Positions 1-8,234 of a DNA stretch of 64,000 nucleotides are shown piece by piece; position 1 is the stretch's first letter; each line of letters starts with the position of its first letter. The stretch lies in the NCBI RefSeq assembly GCF_003606345.3, contig NZ_CP031844.2:248001-312000 (forward strand), in the 5' to 3' direction. A program made the position numbers and the translations under genes. The notes beneath the pieces were generated by a model that was not told where the DNA came from, made no database searches, and was given only the letters and a program-made list of their open reading frames with translations. This DNA is from Bartonella krasnovii. GTDB lineage: Bacteria; Pseudomonadota; Alphaproteobacteria; Rhizobiales; Rhizobiaceae.

Positions 1-48
1 AATAAATGTTTACAAAATCGTGAACAGTTATGATAGATTTTCTTTTAT

Positions 49-125
49 GCGGTTGTAGCTCAGTTGGTTAGAGCGCTGGTTTGTGGCACCAGAGGTCGTA
101 GGTTCAAATCCCACCAACCGTACCA
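49..125 (+). tRNA. tRNA-His (GUG)
   Basis: Complete cloverleaf including an encoded CCA at 123-125. The acceptor stem pairs 49-55 with 115-121, and the anticodon stem pairs 76-80 with 88-92 around a 7-base loop whose anticodon (83-85) is GTG. The T-loop has the usual GTTCAAATC. The discriminator base (122) is A and there is no extra G-1 opposite it. In most bacteria tRNA-His has G-1:C73; the A73 form without G-1 is known from alphaproteobacteria, so this supports the taxonomic assignment. Confidence 0.96.
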
Positions 126-180
126 TTTATCTTTTCCAACTTTTCTAATTCTTAATTTTTGACGATTTTTTGCGTGGTTA

Positions 181-206
181 AAAGCCGCGCTTGGCGGGCT
201 TTTTTG
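181..206 (+). terminator. Rho-independent terminator after tRNA-His
   Basis: AAAGCC (181-186) pairs with GGCTTT (197-202) around a GC-rich loop, and the stem runs into a T-tract. It is placed about 55 bp after the tRNA. Confidence 0.6.
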
Positions 207-210
207 CATG

Positions 211-672
211 TGAACCATCATGGAGCAGAAACCTTGCGCGGATGATCTTTCTCAAATTTTTCCAAAAACGGAATGATACGATCAATAATCGCTTGAAATA
301 TAAATGGGTTAACTAAATCTATGATTCTGATTGTAATTGCAAAAATAAATATTTCTATCATTATATTTATATATTTTTAGTATATTTTGTAAACTAAGAA
401 AATCTTATTTTACTTTCATTATTATTGTTCATAATATAAACTACTAAGTTTAAGAACATAAAATAAGTAAGCATAAATTTACTAATATATGCCATATTTT
501 TGACGTAATAACCTAGATTTCGTCAACTATATATTATAAATATGAACTTGCATGAAAGTGCATTCATATTTCCAGGGATATTTCGGTGGCTGATTATAGG
601 TAAACCGTTCGGGCGCGGGGACATAAGTAGCCTTGGGAGGATTTGTTTATACACTAAAATTGGACAAAATAA
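211..672. other. Intergenic, AT-rich, no gene seen
   Basis: Very AT-rich from 300 to 540. A 60-codon open frame from 542 has no convincing ribosome site or family likeness, and I do not call it. Nothing else is recognisable here. Confidence 0.5.
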
Positions 673-874
673 ATGGGAAGTTCAAGTTCACATTCAGGTG
701 GTTTGTACGGTGTTGGAATATTGACGGGCTTTTGATGTAGTTCTTTGGGTTATCCTAAAGTCTAGAGCAGCCACCCCAAGAGGGGTAGTTTCTGGAGCAA
801 TAGTAGCCGGGGTCCGTGGTGCATCCGCGGGTATTGCTAAAGCTGTTTGGGATTGTGTTCGCTCTAAGTGGTGA
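673..874 (+). pseudogene. Glycine-rich bacteriocin-like relic
   Basis: A 20-codon ORF from ATG 673 contains a Gly-Gly followed by a Gly-rich hydrophobic stretch and stops at 733-735. In the next frame (725-874) an open stretch without its own start encodes a small-residue-rich helix-like segment (GVVSGAIVAG at 782-811, GIAKAVWDC at 830-856) ending in a Trp next to a stop. The composition recalls class II bacteriocin or double-glycine peptides, but no leader or start joins the two parts, so I read it as a frameshifted relic. The GIAKAV part is echoed in another relic at 4,958-5,080. Function is inference only. Confidence 0.3.
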
Positions 875-1012
875 AATTGTTGTTTAACCTGGCTTTATTA
901 ACAAGGTAAAGACCTTGCTAAGGGGTACACTATCAGCCTCTTAGCAGGGAGTTTTTCTCCGGCAATAATACCTTGGTATGTTTGGGAGGGCAAGGCGCTT
1001 TAAGGAAATTAT

Positions 1013-1138
1013 ATGTCTGACTTTGCTGTTGGATCTGCGTTCAAATTAGATAGTGCTTTCATACTCGCTCAATTAGGTGCGGAGGAAGTTTGTATGGGTT
1101 ACAGCAGTTTTGTGAATGAATCACAAAAAGAACATTAA
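1013..1138 (+). CDS. 41-residue peptide, unknown function
   Basis: ATG at 1013 preceded by AAGGAAATT at 1002-1010. The product is 41 residues: an N-terminal MSDFAVGS, a hydrophobic middle, a single Cys at residue 27 and a polar C-terminus ending KEH. It is not a recognised family. It lies 29 bp upstream of a 113-codon ORF that has a strong ribosome site and then an MFS transporter, all on the same strand. A peptide gene in front of an exporter suggests a secreted-peptide locus, but there is no modifying enzyme next to it. Confidence 0.4.
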   Translation: MSDFAVGSAFKLDSAFILAQLGAEEVCMGYSSFVNESQKEH

Positions 1139-1167
1139 GTTTTATATTCAGGGGTGGGAAGGAGGAA

Positions 1168-1509
1168 TTGTCTTTGCGCGTGTTGTATATGATTGCCCCC
1201 GATTGGGATCACGATTATATCAAAATTTGGGAAAAGGATAAGGAATGCGCACCGTTATTAGAGGAACGCGTCGTTGGTTCAGCCTCAGGAGCGGCAGATC
1301 ATCAGATTATAAAGCTTATGAGGCAAGTAGAAGATGTGGTAAATTTTGTTTATAGCGGTAAAAAACCAGTTGTTGAATTTGCTGACCTCGGTGCAGCGAT
1401 TGACTTACAAAAAATGCTCAATGACATAAATAGTTATTCAGGTCGTTACAGGGCGCCTATTTTTTCAGTTAAGGGACAAAAAAGGGTTATTGATTACCAT
1501 AATTCTTAG
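1168..1509 (+). CDS. Hypothetical protein, 113 residues
   Basis: Start uncertain. GGAGG at 1161-1165 is too close to TTG 1168 and better placed for TTG 1174; GTG 1180 and ATG 1189 are also in frame. The product is soluble, mixed alpha/beta in look, with no membrane segment and two acidic/aromatic stretches near the N-terminus (DWDHDYIKIWEKDKE). I do not recognise the family. The following MFS gene starts 14 bp after the stop, so the two are probably co-transcribed. It could also be the 3' remainder of a longer gene, because the sequence upstream is rearranged. Confidence 0.5.
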   Translation: MSLRVLYMIAPDWDHDYIKIWEKDKECAPLLEERVVGSASGAADHQIIKLMRQVEDVVNFVYSGKKPVVEFADLGAAIDLQKMLNDINSYSGRYRAPIFSVKGQKRVIDYHNS

Positions 1510-1523
1510 GTCAGAAGGTTGCC

Positions 1524-2658
1524 ATGTTTAAAATTCTTTTTATCTCGCTGGCTATGTTTGCATTAGGTTTGGATGCTTATGTTGTTGCCGGTCTTCTTCC
1601 CAAAATTGCCGTCAGCTTTGATTTGAGTGAAGCCGCGGTAGGGCAAGCTGTGACAATTTTTACATTCTGTTATGCGCTTTCTGCCCCTTTTTTTACTCTG
1701 CTTTTTGCAATGAAAGAGGCAAGAAAAACTCTGCTTTATGCACTGCTCGTTTTCTTTGTTGCTAATGGTGTAAGCGCGTGTTCTGTCAACTATCCGATGT
1801 TGCTTGTCTCTCGTGCTATTGCTGGCTTTGGGGCTGGTTTGTTTTCTCCTATAGCTATGGTCGCTGCTACGCATCTCGTATGTGCTGAGAAGAAGGGGCG
1901 CGCATTAGGCATGACACTTGGTGGTATGAGTTGTGGGACAGTGTTAGGCGTGCCGCTTGGTTTGCTGATTAGCGATTATTTTAGCTGGCGTGCCAGCTTT
2001 GGGTTGGTGGTTTTATTTTCAATAATAGCTTTTGTTGGGCTTTGGCGGGGGGGTGCCACGGCTTGCAATTGCTGCGCCAGCGTCTGTAAAAGAGAGAATA
2101 CGGGTCTTAGCAGATAAAAGAGTTTTTATTACAGTTTTTATTACTCTTCTGACAGCGATTGCGAGCTTAGGCGCATATACTTATATGATCCCTATTATTG
2201 CAAGATCTGTTCCTAATCTCGACATGGTTGCCGCTTTTTGGGTTTGGGGTGCAGGTGGCGTTATTGGGAGTTTTTCTATCGGTTATTTAATTGATAAAAC
2301 GAAAGGTACGCCTTTATTATTAGCGCTTCTTGCATTCATGGCCATGGCGATTTTTTCGTTGTATTTCGCGCAATATTTGCACAGCATTTTATTTTTCCCG
2401 TTGTTTGTTTGGGGGATGACAGGGTGGGCTTCTTTGGCGCCGCAACAGCATAGTTTGTTATCCTATCAACCACAACATAGTAATGCTGTATTAGCGCTTA
2501 ATGGTTCTTGTAATTATCTTGGAAGTGCATTAGGCGCCTTATTGGGGGGGGTGGTTGGATCGTTTTTATCGTACAGCTATATACCTTTATTCGCTACCCT
2601 TATTCTTATCGTGGCTTTTTTACTAAAGATTATGTTAACTAGGTGCCTAGAGCCATGA
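1524..2658 (+). pseudogene. MFS (DHA1/AraJ-like) exporter, frameshifted
   Basis: A drug:H+ antiporter-1 type major facilitator in two frames: 1524-2117 gives the first six membrane helices and the tail (about 2032-2658) gives the last six. The N-half has the typical start with an early acidic residue in TM1 (LGLDAYVVAGLLP) and a motif C-like GGMSCGTVLGVPLG. The reading frame breaks at a G7 run (2047-2053) in the central loop; one base added or lost there would restore about 375 residues, the normal length. AGAAGG precedes the ATG. This may be true decay, a slipping tract or a sequencing error. It probably exports a small molecule or peptide. Confidence 0.7.
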
Positions 2659-3370
2659 GCCGCGGTGATGCTAAGCGTGTCTCGCAGCTTAGCTGTAATG
2701 GTTGACCAATTTAAGCAGCGCTTGTAGGTGCGAAAGAGAACCCTGTACTTTCTAAATACAAGGGCAGTGGCCTAGAGGCATCGTAATTAGGTGTAGGGAC
2801 ATATACGGTGAGTTTATTGCGTTAATTTGAGCTATGTTAGCCTAAAAGTCTTTCTTTAGACAAAAGTGCGTTGGCCTCGCACGTATTATTTATTCGGTGG
2901 GGCTTGGCAGGCCTTCAAAGTTAGCAGTGATCTCAGCGCGGTTTGCGACACTTGCTGAGAACATTAATATTTCCTGTTGGTTTGCGCGCATTTTACTTCT
3001 GAAAAAATGAGAACGTTCGAACCGATGTAACGCGTGCAGTACCAAGAGAGACGTCATTTCTGCACTAATCGGGGGGGACCACTGACCCCACGCATATGGG
3101 AGCCTGCAATATGCTATCTACGCTTTCTAGTGTCCCTCCTTTCTATTATCCTCCATGAGATTGAAGCCGGAAAGCTGAGGCGGCGGTAACGCATTATTGC
3201 AAGGGGGATGCACCATGTTAACATAATAATCTCTTTTATTCCGTGGGAGTATTTACTCTTGGGTTATCAATAGAAACATTTTAACTCTGGTCGAACGCTC
3301 TATTATCTTGACTGTGATTTTATTGTCCATTATTGCTGTGAAGATTAAAATTGTCCAACAGGGGGAGCCC
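2659..3370. other. Intergenic, no gene recognised
   Basis: About 700 bp, less AT-rich than the intergenic regions of the core chromosome. Open stretches are short in all frames and none matches a family I know. The texture, with codon-like GC-richer sequence and no long frame, suggests remains of decayed genes. A G7 run lies near 3070. Confidence 0.4.
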
Positions 3371-3373
3371 GTG

Positions 3374-3778
3374 ATGATTACGAACATTCTGACAGTTATT
3401 GTCCTGTTTGTTAATTATTTCGCTGGATGGTCTACACTTTTATTGAACTACCCCACAGTTTTTTGCTATCTGTCACTTGCTCTGGTTTCATTGATGAGCT
3501 TGCTGGTAAAGAAACCCTTTACTATTTTTTATGCTCATGCTGGTATTTCTGAAGAAAAACGCAAACATATCCTTTTTTATCTCATCAATAAATATATTAC
3601 ATGGATTTGGGTCATCATCTTTTTTGCCAATGGTCTTCTCGTGACTTTTTTGCATGGCCCCCCCCCCCCCAAGCTTTGGTGGGGCACTATGGGCTTAATT
3701 TGTGCTGGTATTCTTTTTTCTAAATATCTTCCTAACATCATGCAATATTTTTATCGCGTCAAACATCATGGAGCATAA
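3374..3778 (+). CDS. Membrane protein with a poly-C tract
   Basis: Start taken at ATG 3374 (GTG 3371 is possible) after GGGGGAG at 3361-3367. The 134-residue product has four hydrophobic segments (about 3-20, 27-42, 69-90 and 100-116) and resembles small integral membrane proteins of unknown function. Codons for HGPPPPK come from a run of 13 C (3658-3670); at this length the frame is open, while one base more or fewer gives an early stop (about 3696 or 3721). The stop TAA (3776-3778) is one base from the ATG of the next membrane protein, so the pair is likely translationally coupled. Confidence 0.6.
   Translation: MITNILTVIVLFVNYFAGWSTLLLNYPTVFCYLSLALVSLMSLLVKKPFTIFYAHAGISEEKRKHILFYLINKYITWIWVIIFFANGLLVTFLHGPPPPKLWWGTMGLICAGILFSKYLPNIMQYFYRVKHHGA
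3658..3670. repeat. Poly-C tract (C13) inside a gene
   Basis: Thirteen consecutive C, by far the longest homopolymer of its kind in the window. Long C or G runs inside genes slip during replication and switch expression in many host-associated bacteria. Here both other frames hit stops within 70 bases. Confidence 0.9.
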
Positions 3779-3779
3779 T

Positions 3780-4283
3780 ATGTCATTGTTTAATATTCTG
3801 ACTGGAACCCCTTTATGGGTCTGGGGGTTGCTTATTTTTCTCATTGCGTGGGGAGTAATCGCATTGAAAGATAGGGAAATGGGAGTTTACCGCCTTTTTC
3901 TCTTGCCGGTGGTCTTTCTTTTTTTGGGCGCAAGCGATGTGATTAACAAGCTGGCGTTCCCGCTCTGGGGAGCAGTCTCAATGTTGGTGGGGCTGATGAT
4001 CGGCTTTGGCGTTGGCTGGTTGCTCTGGCGTGCCACTCCGCGTTTAAAAATCAAAGAGGGAACGGATCTCATTATTCGGCCTGGTACACCGTTGACGCTG
4101 ATATTTATTCTTATCACTTTTGTCATCAAATTCACATTGATTGTTTTTCTCAATGTTAAACCTGATTTGAAACATGCATTTGATTTTAACCTTCTTTTTG
4201 GTCTTTTAAATGGGTTCACTGCTGGTGTGTTTTGGGGCGGCACATTAAATTTATATAGATCATTTCGAAAGAATCCAAATTAA
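3780..4283 (+). CDS. Integral membrane protein (DUF6622-like)
   Basis: ATG at 3780 with GGAG at 3770-3773, one base after the upstream stop. The product is 167 residues with about five hydrophobic segments, including MSLFNILTGTPLWVWGLLIF at the very N-terminus and a Gly-rich helix (VGLMIGFGVGWLLW). The N-terminal layout matches small DUF6622-type membrane proteins as I remember them; there is no catalytic motif and the role is unknown. It forms a two-gene unit with the poly-C membrane gene. Confidence 0.65.
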   Translation: MSLFNILTGTPLWVWGLLIFLIAWGVIALKDREMGVYRLFLLPVVFLFLGASDVINKLAFPLWGAVSMLVGLMIGFGVGWLLWRATPRLKIKEGTDLIIRPGTPLTLIFILITFVIKFTLIVFLNVKPDLKHAFDFNLLFGLLNGFTAGVFWGGTLNLYRSFRKNPN

Positions 4284-4350
4284 TCCCTATACCATTAGCT
4301 GTGGGGGCTTCCCATTAGAACTATCTCAATAGAAGCTTATTTCTAACAAC

Positions 4351-4374
4351 AACGCTGCATACAAATGCAGCGTT
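4351..4374. terminator. Perfect 10-bp stem-loop
   Basis: AACGCTGCAT (4351-4360) and ATGCAGCGTT (4365-4374) pair perfectly around ACAA. A T-run follows only at about 4391, so termination is probable but not classical. It lies 68 bp after the membrane gene pair. Confidence 0.55.
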
Positions 4375-4465
4375 GCCTCGTAGTTTCAAATTTTTTTTAT
4401 CTCAGCGCGTGAATACGTGAGGGAAGTGATATATCTGACTATGACTTATTGTGTTTGGCTATGCT

Positions 4466-4977
4466 GCATGTGAAGCAATTTTAAATTTACCCGTGGTGAT
4501 ATGTCGTCAAATTAGAAATTCAGTGCTTCGATTTCTCAGAAATGTGACGTGCACCAGAATATAACCATATTGGGGATGGTTTTGTGCCAATTGATAAGCT
4601 TACTGATAATGTTTGTAAGTGCCATAATAAAGCACAAAGAGAAATAGAAAACCGCCGTCTTTATTATACGAAACAGCGCGCCAACTTAGAACGCGAAATT
4701 ATTGCTTTTGCAAAGCAAGGCAAAAAAAGCAAAATGATCAAAATGTGGTAATGCGAATTGATCTAGCTAACTTGCGTAAGCGAAAAGAGGGAAAACAAGC
4801 ACAAGAAACTTTGCAAAATAAAGAGAACAGCTTATACGACATTTTGCATGAAAGTAAATTTGCAGAGGATACAGAAATAAATAAGATAAAAGGAATTGCG
4901 ACGTACAAAAGAAATATTCATAGACATATTTTCTAAGCATAACGGAGAAGAACAAAGATGAGTATAATAGCGGGTGA
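4466..4977 (+). repeat. Direct repeat A (mod upstream block)
   Basis: About 510 bp, estimated by eye at roughly 90% identity to 11,460-11,976, same orientation. It holds two short decayed frames: one running to a stop at 4751 (lysine-rich, LEREIIAFAKQGKK) and one at 4745-4936 (63 codons). In the second copy the same block ends inside the first codons of mod. The charged coiled-coil flavour could be the tail of a gene that normally precedes mod, but I cannot name it. Between the two copies lie the MFS, radical-SAM-like, decarboxylase-relic and MATE genes. Confidence 0.85.
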
Positions 4978-5080
4978 TGGATTAACTGGAGTATAAGTGG
5001 GTATTGCTAGGGCGGTGTTTTGGGTTAAGGATTGCGCTCCGTACGCTATAAGCTCTCTGCATCCTTTATATAGGTGTTGA
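4958..5080 (+). pseudogene. Small Gly-rich peptide relic at repeat edge
   Basis: ATG 4958 with AACGGAGAAG upstream opens a frame that is interrupted by TAA after 12 codons; read through the stop, it continues to 5080 as a 40-residue peptide. The first six codons are the same as those at the mod start (MSIIAG). After the stop it has GIARAV, then a Trp and a Cys, similar in DNA and peptide to the GIAKAV relic near 830-871. I take it as a decayed bacteriocin-like peptide; weak. Confidence 0.25.
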
Positions 5081-5262
5081 GGTCATCGCTCAATGCAACG
5101 TAAAGGGTCTGTTTTGCCTTTAGCGCTTGTTTCACTTCTTTCATAGTTCCGCTGCTCTATCAGCCATTATGGTGATAATTTCCTCGTCCAAAGAACAGAT
5201 CAATTGATTGCGTCATAGGGTATGTGTGCCTTTTCCGACCAATGTTTTTTTTAAAGCAGCTG

Positions 5263-6483
5263 TTACCTCGTGGCAGGGTTGGGTGTGTCTATATGATCAG
5301 CCTGCCAAAGAAATGGAAGCGTTATCGCTATAGCCACCAATAGTACTCCAGCGATAGAGATGGCAGCAAACTGCAATGATATAAAGGAACCAAGGACACC
5401 AACCAAAAAGCTTCCGACCGGCATTCCAGCATAGCCTATCACCCGAAAAGCAGAATTAGCTCGTCCGAGAAGTTGCTTTGGTGTGAGGCGCTGCCTGAAG
5501 GCGGTAACACTAATAAACCATAAGCTTGCTCCAACACCAGCAATAAAGGTGATACCCCATACGACGAGAGCACTTTTTGAAAAGGCTGGAATAAGTAGCA
5601 AGGCAACCGTTCCTAAGCCGTCAGTGAGAACAGCTAGACGTACCGGTGCATAGCGTATACGCGGCGCAAAGAGGGCACCTGCCATTGTACCAAGCGCGTA
5701 GGCTGCAAACATCACACCATATTGGCTGCTATGGAGGCCCAGATACTGAACGTCGGTAACGAAGAAGATGAACGAGGTTAGGAATGCTCCAAATACCACC
5801 GATAGAAAGAATGTGAGCAATGTAAGGGAGGTGAGATGCCGATTTGAAAAAATGAAACGAAAGCCGGCAATGATATAACGGAAAGTGATGTTTTCTTTAT
5901 CAAATGCTGGCGATGTGGGAACAGCACGGCGAGCGGTAAAAATCAATGTGATAAAAAGCACGATTAACAGGCCGAAAAATAGCAATGTGCTATACCCTAA
6001 AATGCTGCTTGTTATGACAGGAGCAAGAAAATAGGAGACCCCGAAGTCTAAAAACAAAACAATTGAGTAGAAGGTCATCAATCGTTCTCCCTCCATGATA
6101 AGTGGTGGAATTGTCATGATATAAGCTTCGGCAGAAACGACGATGAATCCAGCAATGGTTGCATAGAAGAAAATTTGTTCGGCTGGAGCAATCTGTATCA
6201 TAAGCAGTACGAACAGGATAATATGCAGTAGCATGAAGATGAGGAGAGCGGAGGTGGCCAGTTTTATTTTGTCGCAGCGATCAAGTAAAACGCCTGCAAG
6301 GATGCCGAAAATTGGCCATGCTAATGAGAAGAGACCTTGCGCCCAACTTACTCCGACTACGCTATATCCAGATTGTCTTGCTAATAGCGGGATGGCAGTG
6401 CGCAAAGCACCGCTGAGTAAGGCGAGCAGACTAACGGTTAGGCAAAAATAGCGTATGTTCTTATTGGCAAAAAGCGTGAACAT
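5263..6483 (-). CDS. MFS exporter (EntS-like)
   Basis: The start at 6483 is fixed by AAGGAGAA just upstream; the longer frame up to 6528 would overlap the preceding gene. The product is 406 residues, 12 predicted membrane helices, with a motif A-like GVLLDRCDK after TM2 and AGVGASLWFISVTAFRQR in the second half. Its shape is that of EntS/MFS_3-type exporters that expel siderophores or similar small molecules. It starts about 10 bp after the stop of the radical-SAM-like gene on the same strand and is probably translated with it. The substrate is unknown. Confidence 0.8.
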   Translation of the reverse strand: MFTLFANKNIRYFCLTVSLLALLSGALRTAIPLLARQSGYSVVGVSWAQGLFSLAWPIFGILAGVLLDRCDKIKLATSALLIFMLLHIILFVLLMIQIAPAEQIFFYATIAGFIVVSAEAYIMTIPPLIMEGERLMTFYSIVLFLDFGVSYFLAPVITSSILGYSTLLFFGLLIVLFITLIFTARRAVPTSPAFDKENITFRYIIAGFRFIFSNRHLTSLTLLTFFLSVVFGAFLTSFIFFVTDVQYLGLHSSQYGVMFAAYALGTMAGALFAPRIRYAPVRLAVLTDGLGTVALLLIPAFSKSALVVWGITFIAGVGASLWFISVTAFRQRLTPKQLLGRANSAFRVIGYAGMPVGSFLVGVLGSFISLQFAAISIAGVLLVAIAITLPFLWQADHIDTPNPATR

Positions 6484-6493
6484 TCTTTTCTCC

Positions 6494-7915
6494 TTAAGAT
6501 GCCACACAGATTTCCGCTGATCCATCAAGTATGGTGGTTGTATTCAGCATGTTTGCGACATAGTCGTCCAAGATATACCTATCTGCTTGAGGTAGAAGAA
6601 AATACATGAGGTTGGAATACCATTGCCAACCACACAGAGTTAGCTGGAGATTGTTATCACTTTCTACGATGAGACCTGCGCCTATGAGCTGTTGTAGGTT
6701 ATTGTATATGAAAGAGGGGAGTGCGATCCAGTCAATTCTTTCTTTTTTGGCATAGCCATTATAAAGTAGCCGCATACACAAAGCCTTGAAGGTTTGTTGC
6801 TCCGCTGATACCCAATTGTAGTATACTTTGGATTTTCCTTTAAGTTGTATGTCAGTAATGTATGCGCTTCGACTGGGATTGGCTCGTGTGACGCGTGAGC
6901 CGAGAATCGATAGTGCTGACGTCCCGAAGCCAACCACAGGACCGTCATGATAACCATGCAAATATTTGTGATAGTGGAAGTAATTAGCTGAACTTGTTTT
7001 AGCGAGCGTTAAAGGAGTGTTATTGGAAATTTTGATATAAGAATGCCCAATACATGGTGCATAGCTGCAGCTGCGCATAACGATATCGCTAAATAAGCGT
7101 AGCATCTGTCGATGCTGTAGACTGGATGGTTTTGGCCCTTTTTGTGCGTAAAATTTATGCAGTTGCGATGTGATAGCCAGATTGTTGATTGCATAGAGCT
7201 TGATGATTTCAGGGTGAAGCTCGCTGGCTTGCTTCAAATCGTATAATAGTTCTTCGGCTCGCAGGCTGTACATGCCATATAGTATGTCGAAACCGACAGG
7301 TCCAATTATCTCTTGTGACCAGTCCACGGTATTTTTGATTTGTTTACATGTTGAGGTGAGGTTAAACAATGAGCGGAAACGCTCAATGAAACTCTGTACA
7401 CCGAAGTTGATCCGGTTAATGCCGGTCTCACGGGCAGCATAAAGTTTATCACGTGTGACGCTCTTCAGTTCGCTTTCCAGTGTAAACTCGGCTAAGGAAG
7501 AAAGCTCAAATTCGGCATGCAATACTTTTCCGATGTGTCGGATATTATCTGCGGACAAGAGCGACGGTGTAATGCCCCCTATATAGATGCTGCGGATGGG
7601 CCCTCTAAGCGAGAAAATGAAATTTCCTTTGGTTCTGATCTCTGTAGTAAGCGTTGATATATAAGCTTTGATTTGCTTAAGGTGCTTGTAGGCTTCTTTC
7701 TGAAAGGGACAGAAGGAATAGATAGTTTCGTAAAAGGGAATATACAAATAAAGAGAAATGGTATGCACTTGTGAAATCTGCTTACTTTGCGCTAGCTTAT
7801 TAAAATTTAGGTAATCGTAAAATTCATTTGAAAGAGTGCGAAATAACAGATATATGAAGTTATAAATCAACTTGAGTTGATCGAACTTCACAAAAGAATA
7901 ATTCACGAGTTGCAT
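6494..7915 (-). CDS. Radical SAM (HemW-like) protein, cluster motif lost
   Basis: 473 residues. Residues from about 55 to 300 follow the HemW/coproporphyrinogen-dehydrogenase radical SAM fold: LYLYIPF, then SIYIGGITPSLLS (HemW has GGGTPS), ESELKSVTRDKL, GINRINFGVQSF, and FDILYGM for the usual DLIYGLPGQT. The cluster motif CxxxCxxC is read here as YETIYSFC: the first two Cys are Tyr (codons TAC, TAT) and only the third remains. Such a protein should not hold a normal [4Fe-4S] cluster. The N-terminal about 50 residues are extra. The start has a G7 run in its ribosome-binding site (C7 at 7921-7927 on the plus strand). It is cotranscribed with the MFS exporter. It could be a non-catalytic SAM/heme-binding relative or a gene in early decay. 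Confidence 0.7.
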   Translation of the reverse strand: MQLVNYSFVKFDQLKLIYNFIYLLFRTLSNEFYDYLNFNKLAQSKQISQVHTISLYLYIPFYETIYSFCPFQKEAYKHLKQIKAYISTLTTEIRTKGNFIFSLRGPIRSIYIGGITPSLLSADNIRHIGKVLHAEFELSSLAEFTLESELKSVTRDKLYAARETGINRINFGVQSFIERFRSLFNLTSTCKQIKNTVDWSQEIIGPVGFDILYGMYSLRAEELLYDLKQASELHPEIIKLYAINNLAITSQLHKFYAQKGPKPSSLQHRQMLRLFSDIVMRSCSYAPCIGHSYIKISNNTPLTLAKTSSANYFHYHKYLHGYHDGPVVGFGTSALSILGSRVTRANPSRSAYITDIQLKGKSKVYYNWVSAEQQTFKALCMRLLYNGYAKKERIDWIALPSFIYNNLQQLIGAGLIVESDNNLQLTLCGWQWYSNLMYFLLPQADRYILDDYVANMLNTTTILDGSAEICVAS

Positions 7916-7927
7916 AGCTTCCCCCCC

Positions 7928-8234
7928 TCAATTTCTCAACTCGCAATATATTATTGACGTGTGACTGGTGATCCAATGGCCCGAGTGTATTATCAAGGAC
8001 TTTCACGGAACATAATGAATCTTCCTTTGTAGAAGTCATATGTGTTACACATATGACTTAATTATATGAACTGGCTAGCTTGTTTAAGAGGCAATGTAAA
8101 GATAAAAAAATGTCTCTTTATAAAAGAACGTTCTCTTGCAATCTTATAGCCTGATATTGTAATTAGTATCCTGTTTTACGTGGTGGGGCTATGAATGCCT
8201 AGAGCGAGAAAAAGCAGTTTTTAACGGACGTGCG
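7928..8234. other. Divergent intergenic region
   Basis: About 300 bp between the minus-strand radical-SAM-like gene and the plus-strand decarboxylase relic. It holds a perfect inverted repeat (8033-8059) and otherwise AT-rich sequence in which promoters for both directions would have to lie. Confidence 0.5.
8033..8059. promoter_or_regulatory. Perfect 12-bp inverted repeat, likely operator
   Basis: AAGTCATATGTG (8033-8044), spacer TTA, CACATATGACTT (8048-8059). No T-tract follows on either strand, so it is not a simple terminator. Its position between divergent transcription units and its two-fold symmetry fit an operator for a dimeric repressor (MarR/TetR size). The regulator is not visible in the window. 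Confidence 0.55.

Noticed and set aside
49..125. tRNA-His as the attachment site of the left island
   Set aside because: No second copy of the tRNA 3' end was found elsewhere in the window and no integrase lies next to it.
542..724. 60-codon frame after tRNA-His
   Set aside because: No ribosome site, no family, and overlapped by the Gly-rich relic frame.
6494..7915. Functional HemW or heme-degrading radical SAM enzyme
   Set aside because: Two of three cluster cysteines are Tyr, so the usual chemistry is not supported.
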